Positions 7,177 to 14,864 of a stretch of DNA of 32,076 nucleotides are shown piece by piece. Made by a program: the position numbers and the translations under genes. The notes under the pieces are model-generated. The model saw only the letters and a program-made list of their open reading frames with translations, did no database searches and had not been told where the DNA came from. Source of the DNA: Dehalococcoidia bacterium (GTDB taxonomy: Bacteria > Chloroflexota > Dehalococcoidia > UBA2979); contig WHSU01000006.1 of assembly GCA_009379925.1 (NCBI GenBank), positions 1 to 32,076 of the forward strand. The letters are read 5' to 3'. Positions within the stretch are counted from its first letter, which is position 1, and every line of letters starts with the position of its first letter.

Positions 7177-7397
7177 TACCGACGCGGAGGGCAGGTGCGG
7201 CAGCTGTAATGACCGTGCAAGCGATGTGGCCTGTGCGGTCATGCTCACGGGAGAGGGACGGCCGTACTGTGAGCGGTAGCGCAGCGCCGTATGGCTGCGT
7301 ACATTGGCGTGCGTTCCAGTCCGCCACGTACCCACGGCGCTGAGCGGCGTCACCGGGTCCGGATCGACCGACATTGTGGGAGACCGAGGGAGGCGAA
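7177..7397. other. Intergenic region upstream of the secreted AMIN-like gene
   Basis: No gene seen. It marks the change from decayed to intact sequence. TACATT near 7299 could serve as a -10 for the downstream gene, but no convincing -35 accompanies it. Confidence 0.25.
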
Positions 7398-9056
7398 ATG
7401 CCATCACCAGGGTGGTCTGGGGGCCGCACGGCGCTCGGGGGAGCGTGGACACGAGGCCCGGCAGCCCTGCTCGCCGTGGCACTGGCCGCCGTGGCGGCGC
7501 TCGCGCTCCTGCTGCTCCCACCCGGCGAGGCGCGCGGGCAGGAGACCACGCTCCCGGTCGGCATCGCGGCCGCCGTGCGCGCTGACGCCGCGGAGCGCGC
7601 CGTTGTCGACGCCGACGAGGTAGCGATCGTGCGCTCTGAGGCCGTGACCTGGAACGACGGCTGCCTCGGAGTCCCGACACAGGGGGCGTGCACGCTCGCC
7701 CTCGTGCCGGGGTTCGTCGTGTGGGCGCAGGCCGGGGGCCCGGTGTATCGCTACCACACGGACGACACCGGCAACACCGTGCTCTTCGCGGCCAGCGGTA
7801 TCCCGCCCTCGGCGGTCGCCGGCGCGCCGCTGCCCGGCGGCGCCACACCTCGCGAGGTGAACGGAGGCGGCGGCGCCACCATTGTCGGTGAGGTGCCATC
7901 GAGCGGCGGCGTGGGCCTGCTGGTCAGCCCGCAGGCCGCGTCACCCTCGGCGCTGGTCACCGCGCTGGCCGCCCAGGGGTGCACCGCGCAGACCATCTCG
8001 ATCACACAGGGCGGCGGCTGGCGCGTCTACGTCCCGGGAGCGCCCGCCTTCGTGAACGCCGCATTCCCGGCGACGCTCGATGCGGGGTCGGCGTTCCTCG
8101 TGCGCTGCGCCACGGGCGGGACACCGCCGCCGTCCGGGCCGGACCTGTCCGCCGAATGCACGAACCCGGACGCCGGGTACACGGTCAGCTACCCCGGGGC
8201 GTGGCACACGAATACCGGCGAGGTCGTGCCCGAGTGCGGCCTGTTCCACCCGGCGCCCTTCCAGGTGATGCCGGCCACCGAAGTCTTCGTCGCGGTATCC
8301 ATTGGAGTAGAACCCATCTCGTTCGCCGCCGCCGTGGAGGGCGCATCCGGCGAGTTCGCGGACCTGATCTCCCAACAGAGCGCCACCGTGGCCGACCACG
8401 CCGCCGTGCGCGTCGAGACCCGCTCGACGGGCGGGGGGCTGCTGGAGGCCGGCGTGCTGCGTACGCAGTACTACGTCGACCTGGGCAACTCGCAGACGCT
8501 GGTCGCGGCCGCGACGCAGTTGCAGGGACTCAACTTCTCCCAGACGGTCGCCGTCCTGGACGCCATGGCCGCCTCGCTCAGCCTCCAGCAGGCCGCGTTC
8601 AACCTGACGGCCGTCGATGAGACGGGACGCGACGGCAACGGCGTGCTGGTGGATGCACGCGTCGGAGAGCACGACGGGTACGACCGGCTGGTCTTCGAGT
8701 TCGCGTCCACGTGGCCGGGCCTGGAGCTGGCGCAGGGTGTGCCCTCGTACGCCATCGAGTATGTCGCCGGCGCCTCCGAGTGCGGCTCCGGCTTCACGGT
8801 GGACCCGCAGGGCAGCGAGATCCTGCAGGTCACGTTCCCGGATAGCTACGTGTACGACCCGAACACCGGCGAAGCCACCATCGACACGCTCGAGATCACC
8901 CAGGACTTCCAGGTGATCCTGGAGGTCGAGGAGATCTGCGGCTTCGAGGCCCAGTCGATCTGGGTGGTGGGCACGGACGCGGAGCAGCCGTTCCGCATCT
9001 TCGAGCTGTCGAACCCGACGCGCCTGGTGATCGACATCGCGATCCCGTCGTCGTAG
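7398..9056 (+). CDS. Secreted multi-domain protein with C-terminal AMIN-like domain
   Basis: A 552-residue exported protein. Residues 21-48 are a signal peptide or N-terminal anchor (LLAVALAAVAALALLLL, then GEARGQE). Residues 55-130 hold a small domain with VTWNDGCLGVP and the paired Cys of GAC, found in Chloroflexota secreted proteins. Residues 170-237 hold a domain ending in YVPGAPAFVNAAFP and FLVRC, also seen in the 29315-29794 protein. Residues 250-400 resemble a PsbP/MOG1-type lipoprotein fold, starting YTVSYPGAWHTN. The last 140 residues, from YDRLVFEFASTWPGLEL to FELSNPTRLVIDIA, match the AMIN-like fold that binds cell-wall or surface polymers. The ATG at 7398 follows GGGAGGCG; the frame opens at 7374 without a better start. 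Function is not known; it acts outside the membrane. Confidence 0.8.
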   Translation: MPSPGWSGGRTALGGAWTRGPAALLAVALAAVAALALLLLPPGEARGQETTLPVGIAAAVRADAAERAVVDADEVAIVRSEAVTWNDGCLGVPTQGACTLALVPGFVVWAQAGGPVYRYHTDDTGNTVLFAASGIPPSAVAGAPLPGGATPREVNGGGGATIVGEVPSSGGVGLLVSPQAASPSALVTALAAQGCTAQTISITQGGGWRVYVPGAPAFVNAAFPATLDAGSAFLVRCATGGTPPPSGPDLSAECTNPDAGYTVSYPGAWHTNTGEVVPECGLFHPAPFQVMPATEVFVAVSIGVEPISFAAAVEGASGEFADLISQQSATVADHAAVRVETRSTGGGLLEAGVLRTQYYVDLGNSQTLVAAATQLQGLNFSQTVAVLDAMAASLSLQQAAFNLTAVDETGRDGNGVLVDARVGEHDGYDRLVFEFASTWPGLELAQGVPSYAIEYVAGASECGSGFTVDPQGSEILQVTFPDSYVYDPNTGEATIDTLEITQDFQVILEVEEICGFEAQSIWVVGTDAEQPFRIFELSNPTRLVIDIAIPSS

Positions 9057-9082
9057 GCGACGCACGACCTGCGCGGACCGCA

Positions 9083-9106
9083 ACGGGCGCCCTCCGGGGC
9101 GCCCGT
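9083..9106. terminator. Bidirectional hairpin between convergent genes
   Basis: A 10-bp stem (ACGGGCGCCC at 9083-9092 with GGGCGCCCGT at 9097-9106) and a 4-base loop, 27 bases after the 7398 gene and 25 bases before the stop of the minus-strand gene. No long U-tract, so strength is uncertain. Confidence 0.7.
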
Positions 9107-9130
9107 CCGTTGCCGGATGTCGCCTCCGTG

Positions 9131-10198
9131 TCAGCGGGAGCCGAGCAGTTGGCGGGGCCTCAGGTCCAGCGCCCACATCGCGATTGCGCCGGTGAGGCCG
9201 ATCCATGCCAGCAGCAGCAGGTGCGAGCCGACGGCATAGCTGGACGCGAGCGCTCGGTCGGTCCCCATCAGCACCAGCGCCTCCGTCACCACCACCTCGT
9301 ACGGTCCCACGCTCCACGGGGTAATGGGGATGGAGACGATGAGGTTGGCGGCGACCATCACCACCAGCGCCTGGGCCACGCTGAAGTCGACGCCGAAGGC
9401 CTGCCCCATCAGCCAGTAGACTGCGATCTCCGCCGTCCACGCGGCGACCGACAGCGCCAGCGCGACCAGCGCGTCGCCCGGGTCACGCAGCGCCGCCATG
9501 CCGTCGATGAACTGGTCGACCAGCCCGGCGATAGCGGTGCTGACGCGCTCCGGTAGCCAGCGCAGCGGCGGCCACCGCTCGATGTCCCACGAGCGTCCGC
9601 CGCGCGCCGCGCCCACCGACACGAGCATCAATGCCACGACGCCTCCCCCGGTGGCGGCCAGCGTCGGCCGGAGCACCGGCGGCAGGTCGAGCAGCAGCAA
9701 GCCCGATAGCAGCAGCAGCACGAACGCGAGCGCGTCCAGCAGCGACTCCACCAACACCACGCTGCTCGCCAGTTCCGCGCGGGGCACGTGGAACTGCCGG
9801 CTCGGCAGCTCGATGCGGATCAGGTCCCCGGCGCGAAAGGGGACGAGCGCGTTGGCCAGGTTGGAGACGAGGAACAGCGGCAGCAGGAAGCGAAACGTCA
9901 GTTCGGGGCGGTGGCGCAGGAAGTGCCGCCAGCGGTACGCATGTATCGCCTTCGACCCGGTGAACACGAAGACACCGGCCAGCGCCCACCAGATGTTGAT
10001 GTTGGGCACCAGCCGGAAGGCCGCGGCCAGGTCAACGCGCCAGACGAGGAGGACAAGGGCGAACAGGCCGGCCGCCACCTGGATGAGCAAGAACACGTGG
10101 CCGTGGCCGCGCGCGACGGATGCCGGCTGGTCCTCCAGCTGATCCTCCGGCTCGTCGCTCGACACGGGCCCGGTGCTCACCGGCCGGTCACTCGGCAC
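9131..10198 (-). CDS. UPF0104 / lysylphosphatidylglycerol synthase TM-type membrane protein
   Basis: A 355-residue integral membrane protein with about eight helices, for example FLLIQVAAGLFALVLLVWRV, VVLVESLLDALAFVLLLLSG and LVALALSVAAWTAEIAVYWL. The pattern NLANALVPFRAGDLIRI and the late segment ANLIVSIPITPWSVGPYEVV are hallmarks of the UPF0104 family, the flippase-like membrane half of MprF/LPG synthases and AglD-type proteins. The cytosolic lysyl-transferase domain of MprF is absent, so this is the stand-alone form, expected to move a lipid or lipid-linked sugar. The first 30 residues are acidic and cytosolic. The start at 10198 is a GTG without a strong ribosome binding site. Confidence 0.8.
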   Translation of the reverse strand: MPSDRPVSTGPVSSDEPEDQLEDQPASVARGHGHVFLLIQVAAGLFALVLLVWRVDLAAAFRLVPNINIWWALAGVFVFTGSKAIHAYRWRHFLRHRPELTFRFLLPLFLVSNLANALVPFRAGDLIRIELPSRQFHVPRAELASSVVLVESLLDALAFVLLLLSGLLLLDLPPVLRPTLAATGGGVVALMLVSVGAARGGRSWDIERWPPLRWLPERVSTAIAGLVDQFIDGMAALRDPGDALVALALSVAAWTAEIAVYWLMGQAFGVDFSVAQALVVMVAANLIVSIPITPWSVGPYEVVVTEALVLMGTDRALASSYAVGSHLLLLAWIGLTGAIAMWALDLRPRQLLGSR

Positions 10199-10747
10199 TT
10201 TGGGGGCGAGGGTGGCTGCCGGGACGGTCGAGGGAGCCGCATGCGAGAGGATCCTCCTGGGGCGGGCCGTATGCCCTCCGATCCTGGCGCTGCCATCATG
10301 CCGTACCGGCCGCCGTTGCGTCTCTGCCCGCGCGGTCGCGCGGCCCCGGCATCGAGGCCGGGTGACGCCAACAGGCCCCCTCTCGGGGGCCTGTTTCGCT
10401 CGTGAAATGTGCCGGGAATTGAATCAGGGTCAGTGGCGGGCTGGGCTCCCCCGCGCCGGCTATAGCCGATGGGCGCTCCCTACAGGGAACCGCCGATCTG
10501 GATGGGGGAAGCCGCGCGCCCTGACGAATCTTCGTCCTTCAACGGCGGATACCTCCGTCCTTCAGGATCGGAATCCGGAGTGTCAATGACAGCCCCCTTT
10601 CCGTTTTCCGACATCATCATAGGCCCCACGCGCACGGCCTCCAAACGTCGTGCGAGTGCCGCAGCGCAGGAGAACGCCTCCCTGCGCGGCCAGCGCTCCC
10701 TCATCCTGAGGCGGACGCGCGATTGGTCGATGGATGTCCCACGAACG
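10199..10747. other. Gene-free region of about 550 bases with an orphan terminator
   Basis: No protein gene is supportable. The region must hold the promoter of the minus-strand gene starting at 10198 and the 3' end of the fbp transcript. It contains one strong hairpin (10370-10395), TTGACA on the minus strand at 10584-10589, and a tandem CGTCCTTCA repeat near 10531 and 10557. A small RNA is possible; I could not match it to a known RNA family. Confidence 0.4.
10370..10395 (+). terminator. Strong hairpin terminator
   Basis: An 11-bp stem (AACAGGCCCCC with GGGGGCCTGTT) and a TCTC loop, followed by TCGCT on the plus strand. No plus-strand gene ends just upstream, so what it terminates is unclear: either an unannotated plus-strand RNA or, on the minus strand, read-through from fbp. 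Confidence 0.65.
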
Positions 10748-11674
10748 TCAGCCCTCGTGCGCGGCACGGTAGCGCTCCACGGCGTCCGCCGCGCCCACAA
10801 TGAGGGGGCTGCGCTGGTGCGGCGACGTCACGGGTACGTCCAGCACCGATTGCGCCCCGTTTGAGGAGGCGCCCCCGGCGGCCTCCATGATCATCCCGAT
10901 GGGACAGACTTCGTAGAGCATGCGCAGCTTGCCGTTCGCGGCGCTCGAGTCCTCCGGGTACATGAACACGCCGCCCATCTGCAGCACCCGCAGCACGTCC
11001 TCCACCATCGAGCCGCTGTAGCGGCCGCGGAGCCCCTCCGAGGCGGCGTCCACGGCCGCCGCGACGTTCGCCGGCCAGAGCGGGCGGTATGTCCAGTTGA
11101 TGCTGGTGTACTTCGCCGCCGGGACCCGGATGGCGGGGAACGCGAGGCGCCACGACCCGTCGGCGGCGTCGAACGAGAACCCGTCGACGCCGCCCTCGGT
11201 CGCCACCACCATCGTCGTCGGCAGTCCGTAGACCACGAACGCGGCGGCCACCAGCTGGCGGCCGGTCGCCGGGGTGGCGAACGTGCCGTCCGCGACGCCG
11301 GCGTAGACACCCAGGATCGAGCCCACGCTGGACACACCGATGTTCGACGACCCGTCGAGCGGGTCGAAGCAGCAGGTGTACGCCCCGTCGCCCAGTTCGA
11401 TGGGCTCGGTCTCCTCCTCGGAGATCAGGCGTGCCACGAAGGGCAGCGCCAGCGCGTCCTTGAACATCTCATTCGCAAGGTCGTCAAGCCTCTGGGTCGC
11501 CTCGTGCTGCACGTTCGTCTCCCCGGTGGCGCCCAGCATGCCGTCCAGCGGCGCCGAGTCGAGCGCGGCCCGCAGCCGCACGCCCGCCGCCGCGAACGCG
11601 CCAAGGATGGCCACCACGTCGGCGGGCACGCGCCCCTGCAGGGACGCCACCAGGTCTGGGTGCTCGGCTGGCAT
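10748..11674 (-). CDS. fbp: Fructose-1,6-bisphosphatase, class I
   Basis: A 308-residue class I FBPase, which hydrolyses fructose 1,6-bisphosphate to fructose 6-phosphate in gluconeogenesis or the Calvin cycle. The metal-binding signature is complete: EEETEPIELG, then CCFDPLDGSSN, and later YSGSMVEDVLRVLQMGGVFM and GKLRMLYEVCPIGMIMEAAG for substrate binding. Length is slightly under the E. coli enzyme (332). The ATG at 11674 is preceded by GGAGGG at a good distance; the frame also has a TTG 18 bases upstream that would overlap that site. It starts 39 bases after the stop of the aldolase gene and is almost certainly co-transcribed with it. Confidence 0.93.
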   Translation of the reverse strand: MPAEHPDLVASLQGRVPADVVAILGAFAAAGVRLRAALDSAPLDGMLGATGETNVQHEATQRLDDLANEMFKDALALPFVARLISEEETEPIELGDGAYTCCFDPLDGSSNIGVSSVGSILGVYAGVADGTFATPATGRQLVAAAFVVYGLPTTMVVATEGGVDGFSFDAADGSWRLAFPAIRVPAAKYTSINWTYRPLWPANVAAAVDAASEGLRGRYSGSMVEDVLRVLQMGGVFMYPEDSSAANGKLRMLYEVCPIGMIMEAAGGASSNGAQSVLDVPVTSPHQRSPLIVGAADAVERYRAAHEG

Positions 11675-11713
11675 ACGCGCTGCGCCCTCCAATGGCGGCG
11701 AGGGCCGCGGCTG

Positions 11714-12670
11714 CTAGATGACGAAGTCGCGGTCGCCGTTGAAGACGCTTACCGCGTCCGGCACGGACCAGCCGCCGTAGGTGATCGCGCTGATCGCCTG
11801 CGTCATACGCAGGGCCTCCGGCAGCGGCTTCTGGTGGATGTTCCGACCGGTCGCGCTGCCCTTGGCGCCGCTGATGAAGATCTGGTCGTGCAGGGTCTGG
11901 AGGAAGGACTCCACCCCCGTCCCCTCGCCACCGGCGGTGATCAGGCGCGTGCGGCCGGCGGCCCGGGCCGACTCGCGGAACGCCTCCGCGACGTTGCCCG
12001 TTGCCACCTTCGGGTAGTTCACCTTGCAGAAGTCCGCGCCCAGGGCCGCCGCCAGGCCGGCGCAGCCGGCGATCAGGTGCGGGTCGCGCTCGTCCGCCAC
12101 GGCGGCGCCGCGCGGGTACACCCAGAGCACGGCGAGCATGCCCCGGCGGTGGGCCTCGTAGCAGACCTGCGCCGCCCCGGCCATCTGCTCGGACTCGAAC
12201 TCGCTGCCGGGATAGACCGTGTACCCCACGCCGACGATGTTCAGCCCGGCGTCACGAAGCGACTCCACCTGCTCCAGCGTCACCCAGTCGCGGCTGCGCG
12301 GGTCGCCCTGCGCCGTCGGGATGAGGTGCGTCTTGCTGTTCACCTTCACCAGGTAGGGCACGTCGGTGTAGTCCGGGCCGTACCGTGCCACGAGGCCGAG
12401 CTGCGTCGCGAAGCAGCCCACGACGCCCTGCTGGGCGATGCGGAACAGGTGCTCCGGGTCCGCGTCCTCCTCGGCGATCGGGCCGGTCTTTGTCGACCCG
12501 TAGAAGTCGTCGTTCAGGTGCTCGACTTTCTGGTCGCCGGCGAACAGCACCAGGCGTCCGGTGTCCTTGGTCACCAGCCGCAGGTTCGCTTCGTAGGCCG
12601 CTGCCTGACTGGCGGGCACGTCAGCGGGAATGTGGATGGCGGTCAGCGTCTGGGCAAGCTCGGTAGTCAT
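11714..12670 (-). CDS. Class I-type (DeoC/LacD fold) fructose-bisphosphate aldolase
   Basis: A 318-residue TIM-barrel aldolase of the DhnA/DeoC/LacD superfamily. The N-terminal strand is RLVLFAGDQKVEH, with the acidic residue that lines the active site. GADFCKVNYPK carries the likely Schiff-base lysine near the end of strand 6, and TRLITAGGEGTG and GAKGSATGRNIHQK form the phosphate-binding end. Given its neighbours, cleavage or synthesis of fructose 1,6-bisphosphate is the most likely reaction; a related sugar-phosphate aldolase is possible. The ATG at 12670 follows GGAGG by 7 bases; a GTG directly before it is in frame but overlaps poorly with the site. A TATAAT lies upstream at 12724-12729. 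Confidence 0.8.
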   Translation of the reverse strand: MTTELAQTLTAIHIPADVPASQAAAYEANLRLVTKDTGRLVLFAGDQKVEHLNDDFYGSTKTGPIAEEDADPEHLFRIAQQGVVGCFATQLGLVARYGPDYTDVPYLVKVNSKTHLIPTAQGDPRSRDWVTLEQVESLRDAGLNIVGVGYTVYPGSEFESEQMAGAAQVCYEAHRRGMLAVLWVYPRGAAVADERDPHLIAGCAGLAAALGADFCKVNYPKVATGNVAEAFRESARAAGRTRLITAGGEGTGVESFLQTLHDQIFISGAKGSATGRNIHQKPLPEALRMTQAISAITYGGWSVPDAVSVFNGDRDFVI

Positions 12671-12723
12671 CACAGTCCTCCAGCCCGCCGCCTGCGGGCC
12701 TGTCGCTCACTGGGACATCGCGG

Positions 12724-12729
12724 ATTATA
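12724..12729 (-). promoter_or_regulatory. -10 box for the aldolase–fbp operon
   Basis: On the minus strand this is a perfect TATAAT, about 54 bases before the aldolase start. The -35 region is GC-rich and poor. It suggests the aldolase and fbp genes can be transcribed separately from the upstream FBP aldolase/phosphatase gene. Confidence 0.5.
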
Positions 12730-12823
12730 GGCTATCGCGGCGGTCACCCCCGCGGGCCGGCGGCGCGGTTCTCGATGCGACGCGGGGCGCCGAGACGCCC
12801 GCGTGACCCCTCGCGGCGGCCCC

Positions 12824-13918
12824 TCATAGCTCCGACCAGCGGCTCGCCATCTTCGCCGCCACCGCCGGCATCGTCGTGTACTCCATCTCGTCGAGGGGCA
12901 TGCGATGCGGCTCGAACGGGCCGTGCTTGCGCAGGAAGTCGGCCACGTCGTTCGCCTCCCGCCTCGCGTTGTCGAAGCTCACGTCCTCGAAGAAGTCCCG
13001 AGGCCCCACCAGCTTGCCGTCCGCGAGCTGGAAGCCCAGCGCTACGACGCGCGGCGGGCCATCGAAGCGCGTCGGGTGGGCCTGCGCCAGGCCGACCGGC
13101 ATCCATGGCCCGTAGTGCGAGCCGCGCATGAACCCCTCCACGATGTAGGGGGTAGTGAACGGTTCGAGCACCTCGCCCACCGCCGGGAAGTTGCCCTGGC
13201 AGCGCACGATCGCCGTCGGGTCGTCCTTCCCGACGTAGCGCCCGGCGATCATCGAGAGCTTGTCCGTGGAGGAGACGGCGGCCACCTCGCCGCTGCTGCG
13301 GGTGACTACGCGCTTGACCGCGTAACGGCCGGGCGAGCCGATGAAGACCAGCAGGTCGTACAGCTCCTCCGGCGTGTTGAACATGATCTTGCGGTGGTCC
13401 TTTAGGTCGTGGACCTCGAACGAGAAGCCGGCGTGCAGCGACTCCGAGATCACCAGGCCGGCGGTGTTGAAGGGGTCGGCGAACATCTTGTAGAAGGGCA
13501 GGTTGAACGAGCCGGACGAGGTCTTGTCCCCCATGAAGACGATCACGGGCTCGGACGGGCGCTCCTCCAGCTCGAGTTCGGCGGAGCCCGGTCCGGCTCC
13601 TCGGATATTGCCGGAGAAGGCGTCGGTCAGCAGGTCCTGACCCGCGCCGTAGAGGTGGAGCCGCTTCGCCACCTCGGTACCGGCAAGGAAGGTATCCCAG
13701 GCGAAGCGGTGGACCGCCTCGTCGTCCGCGCCGTGGTCGTGGGACATGATGAGGAACAGGTCGTCACCGCACGCCTGCGCCTGCGCGTCGATCAGCAGTC
13801 CGGACTGGACGGCCTTCGCCAGTTCCTCGCGGCCCGTGTCCAGTACCTCGGGGTGCATGGCGGAGTGGCCGACGTAGCCGCCGATGTCGGCCTTGATCAC
13901 GCTCAACGTCTGAGGCAT
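12824..13918 (-). CDS. Bifunctional fructose-1,6-bisphosphate aldolase/phosphatase (class V FBPase)
   Basis: A 364-residue enzyme of the archaeal-type FBPA/P family that condenses glyceraldehyde 3-phosphate with dihydroxyacetone phosphate and dephosphorylates the product, giving irreversible gluconeogenic flow. The N-terminus LSVIKADIGGYVGH (with Asp11 and His18), the metal site GDDLFL at 51-56, GDKTSSGSFNLPFYKMFADP, and YVGKDDPTAIVR are all present. Tyr228 and Lys231 match the Tyr229/Lys232 pair known from the Sulfolobus enzyme, so the aldolase function should be intact. The ATG at 13918 follows GGAGGAG. It heads a run of three FBP-related genes on the minus strand. The family is common in archaea and deep-branching bacteria including Chloroflexota. 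Confidence 0.93.
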   Translation of the reverse strand: MPQTLSVIKADIGGYVGHSAMHPEVLDTGREELAKAVQSGLLIDAQAQACGDDLFLIMSHDHGADDEAVHRFAWDTFLAGTEVAKRLHLYGAGQDLLTDAFSGNIRGAGPGSAELELEERPSEPVIVFMGDKTSSGSFNLPFYKMFADPFNTAGLVISESLHAGFSFEVHDLKDHRKIMFNTPEELYDLLVFIGSPGRYAVKRVVTRSSGEVAAVSSTDKLSMIAGRYVGKDDPTAIVRCQGNFPAVGEVLEPFTTPYIVEGFMRGSHYGPWMPVGLAQAHPTRFDGPPRVVALGFQLADGKLVGPRDFFEDVSFDNARREANDVADFLRKHGPFEPHRMPLDEMEYTTMPAVAAKMASRWSEL

Positions 13919-14031
13919 CCCCGGCTCCTCCAGGTTTCGAGCGGGCGAGGGCCGCTCCCGAATGCTACGGGCGCGCGCAAAGGCGGGGCAATCAGAGAAT
14001 CGTCAAAACGGCGCCCTCCGGCGACGGCGCG

Positions 14032-14760
14032 TCAGGCCAGCGGGCCGTCGGACAGCCCGAGGCGCGCGCGCAGCACCATGATCGCCGCCTCCGCCAGCGG
14101 CCGCGTCCTGGCCTGAAGGTCCCAGTCGAGGTCCTTCGAGCGTCCCATAAACGCCTCCAGCGATTCGAGCATCTCTGGCGCGCGCTGCCGCTCGTGCGCC
14201 TCTCCCAGCGCTCGAAAGCCCTGCAATTTGCGCGGCCCCTCGCGGCCGCCTTCCGAGATGTACCAGTCCTTGAACGCCACACCGCAGCTCACGGCGAAGA
14301 GCATCGCGCCCAGGGGCGTCGCCGCCGGCGGCACCCGCGCCGCCAGCGCCCGGGCCGTCGAGGAGCGCGAGGGCGAGTCGTACTCGGCCATCAGGTGGCC
14401 GCCGGGGGGCACCAGCTCCGCCAGCCGTCCGATGATGCGCAGGTCGATCGCCTCCGGCACCACCACCTCGCGCCCGTCATCGAGCGGCAGGTGGTCCTCG
14501 AAGTCGGTGACGTCCACCCAGTTGTAGGCGGGATACGGCCCCTGGTTAGCGAGCCCGGTCACCACGGGCACGGTGGTGCGCCCCAGGTCGTCGCTACGCA
14601 GGAACGCGCGGAAGTAGCGGGCGCCCACCTGGTTCCGTGACCCCAGTTCGACCTCCAGCGTGACGCCCTGCCCCACCTCCGCGCCGTCGAGCCGCGACAG
14701 CGGGTGCTCAGGCTCGACAGATGCCGAGGTCCACCGTCCGGGTCCGTCGACGTTCGTCAC
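14032..14760 (-). CDS. DUF1122-like protein, function unknown
   Basis: A 242-residue soluble protein resembling the DUF1122 family of archaea and some bacteria. Recognisable parts are VGARYFRAFLRSDDLGRTTV, then GPYPAYNWVDVTDFEDHLP, EAIDLRIIGRLAELVPPGGH with LMAEYDSPSRSSTARALAA, and a C-terminal helical region. The PPGGHLMAEYD segment recalls a Rossmann-like ligand-binding loop, but no catalytic residues can be assigned. I chose the GTG at 14760 because GGAGGA precedes it by 6 bases; the frame runs on to 14892 but that part is shadow of the divergent folC. It is divergent from folC and 113 bases upstream of the FBP cluster on the same strand. A short stem followed by TTTT lies just after its stop (near 14005-14025 on the minus strand). 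Confidence 0.65.
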   Translation of the reverse strand: MTNVDGPGRWTSASVEPEHPLSRLDGAEVGQGVTLEVELGSRNQVGARYFRAFLRSDDLGRTTVPVVTGLANQGPYPAYNWVDVTDFEDHLPLDDGREVVVPEAIDLRIIGRLAELVPPGGHLMAEYDSPSRSSTARALAARVPPAATPLGAMLFAVSCGVAFKDWYISEGGREGPRKLQGFRALGEAHERQRAPEMLESLEAFMGRSKDLDWDLQARTRPLAEAAIMVLRARLGLSDGPLA

Positions 14761-14851
14761 GTAGCGTCCTCCGCCGGCGACGGTAGCAAAGGTTGCGCTC
14801 CCACGCGCCCGTGGGCCGCCGCAACGCCCACCCTGTCGAGGCGTGCGACGG

Positions 14852-14857
14852 TACACT
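14852..14857 (+). promoter_or_regulatory. -10 box of folC, leaderless arrangement
   Basis: TACACT ends 7 bases before the GTG start at 14865, which would place the transcription start at or next to the start codon. No Shine-Dalgarno sequence precedes the GTG. The same TACACT element with 8-base spacing precedes the rimI-like gene at 22764. Confidence 0.5.
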
Positions 14858-14864
14858 TCGCCGC

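Noticed and set aside
10408-10428. T-loop-like GATTCAATTCCCGGC on the minus strand, suggesting a tRNA or tmRNA 3' end
   Set aside because: The five bases on each side of the loop do not pair, and no acceptor partner or tag-peptide frame is found upstream.
11504-12730. 408-codon plus-strand open frame opposite the aldolase gene
   Set aside because: Shadow frame rich in His/Arg/Val; the minus strand encodes complete, recognisable enzymes.
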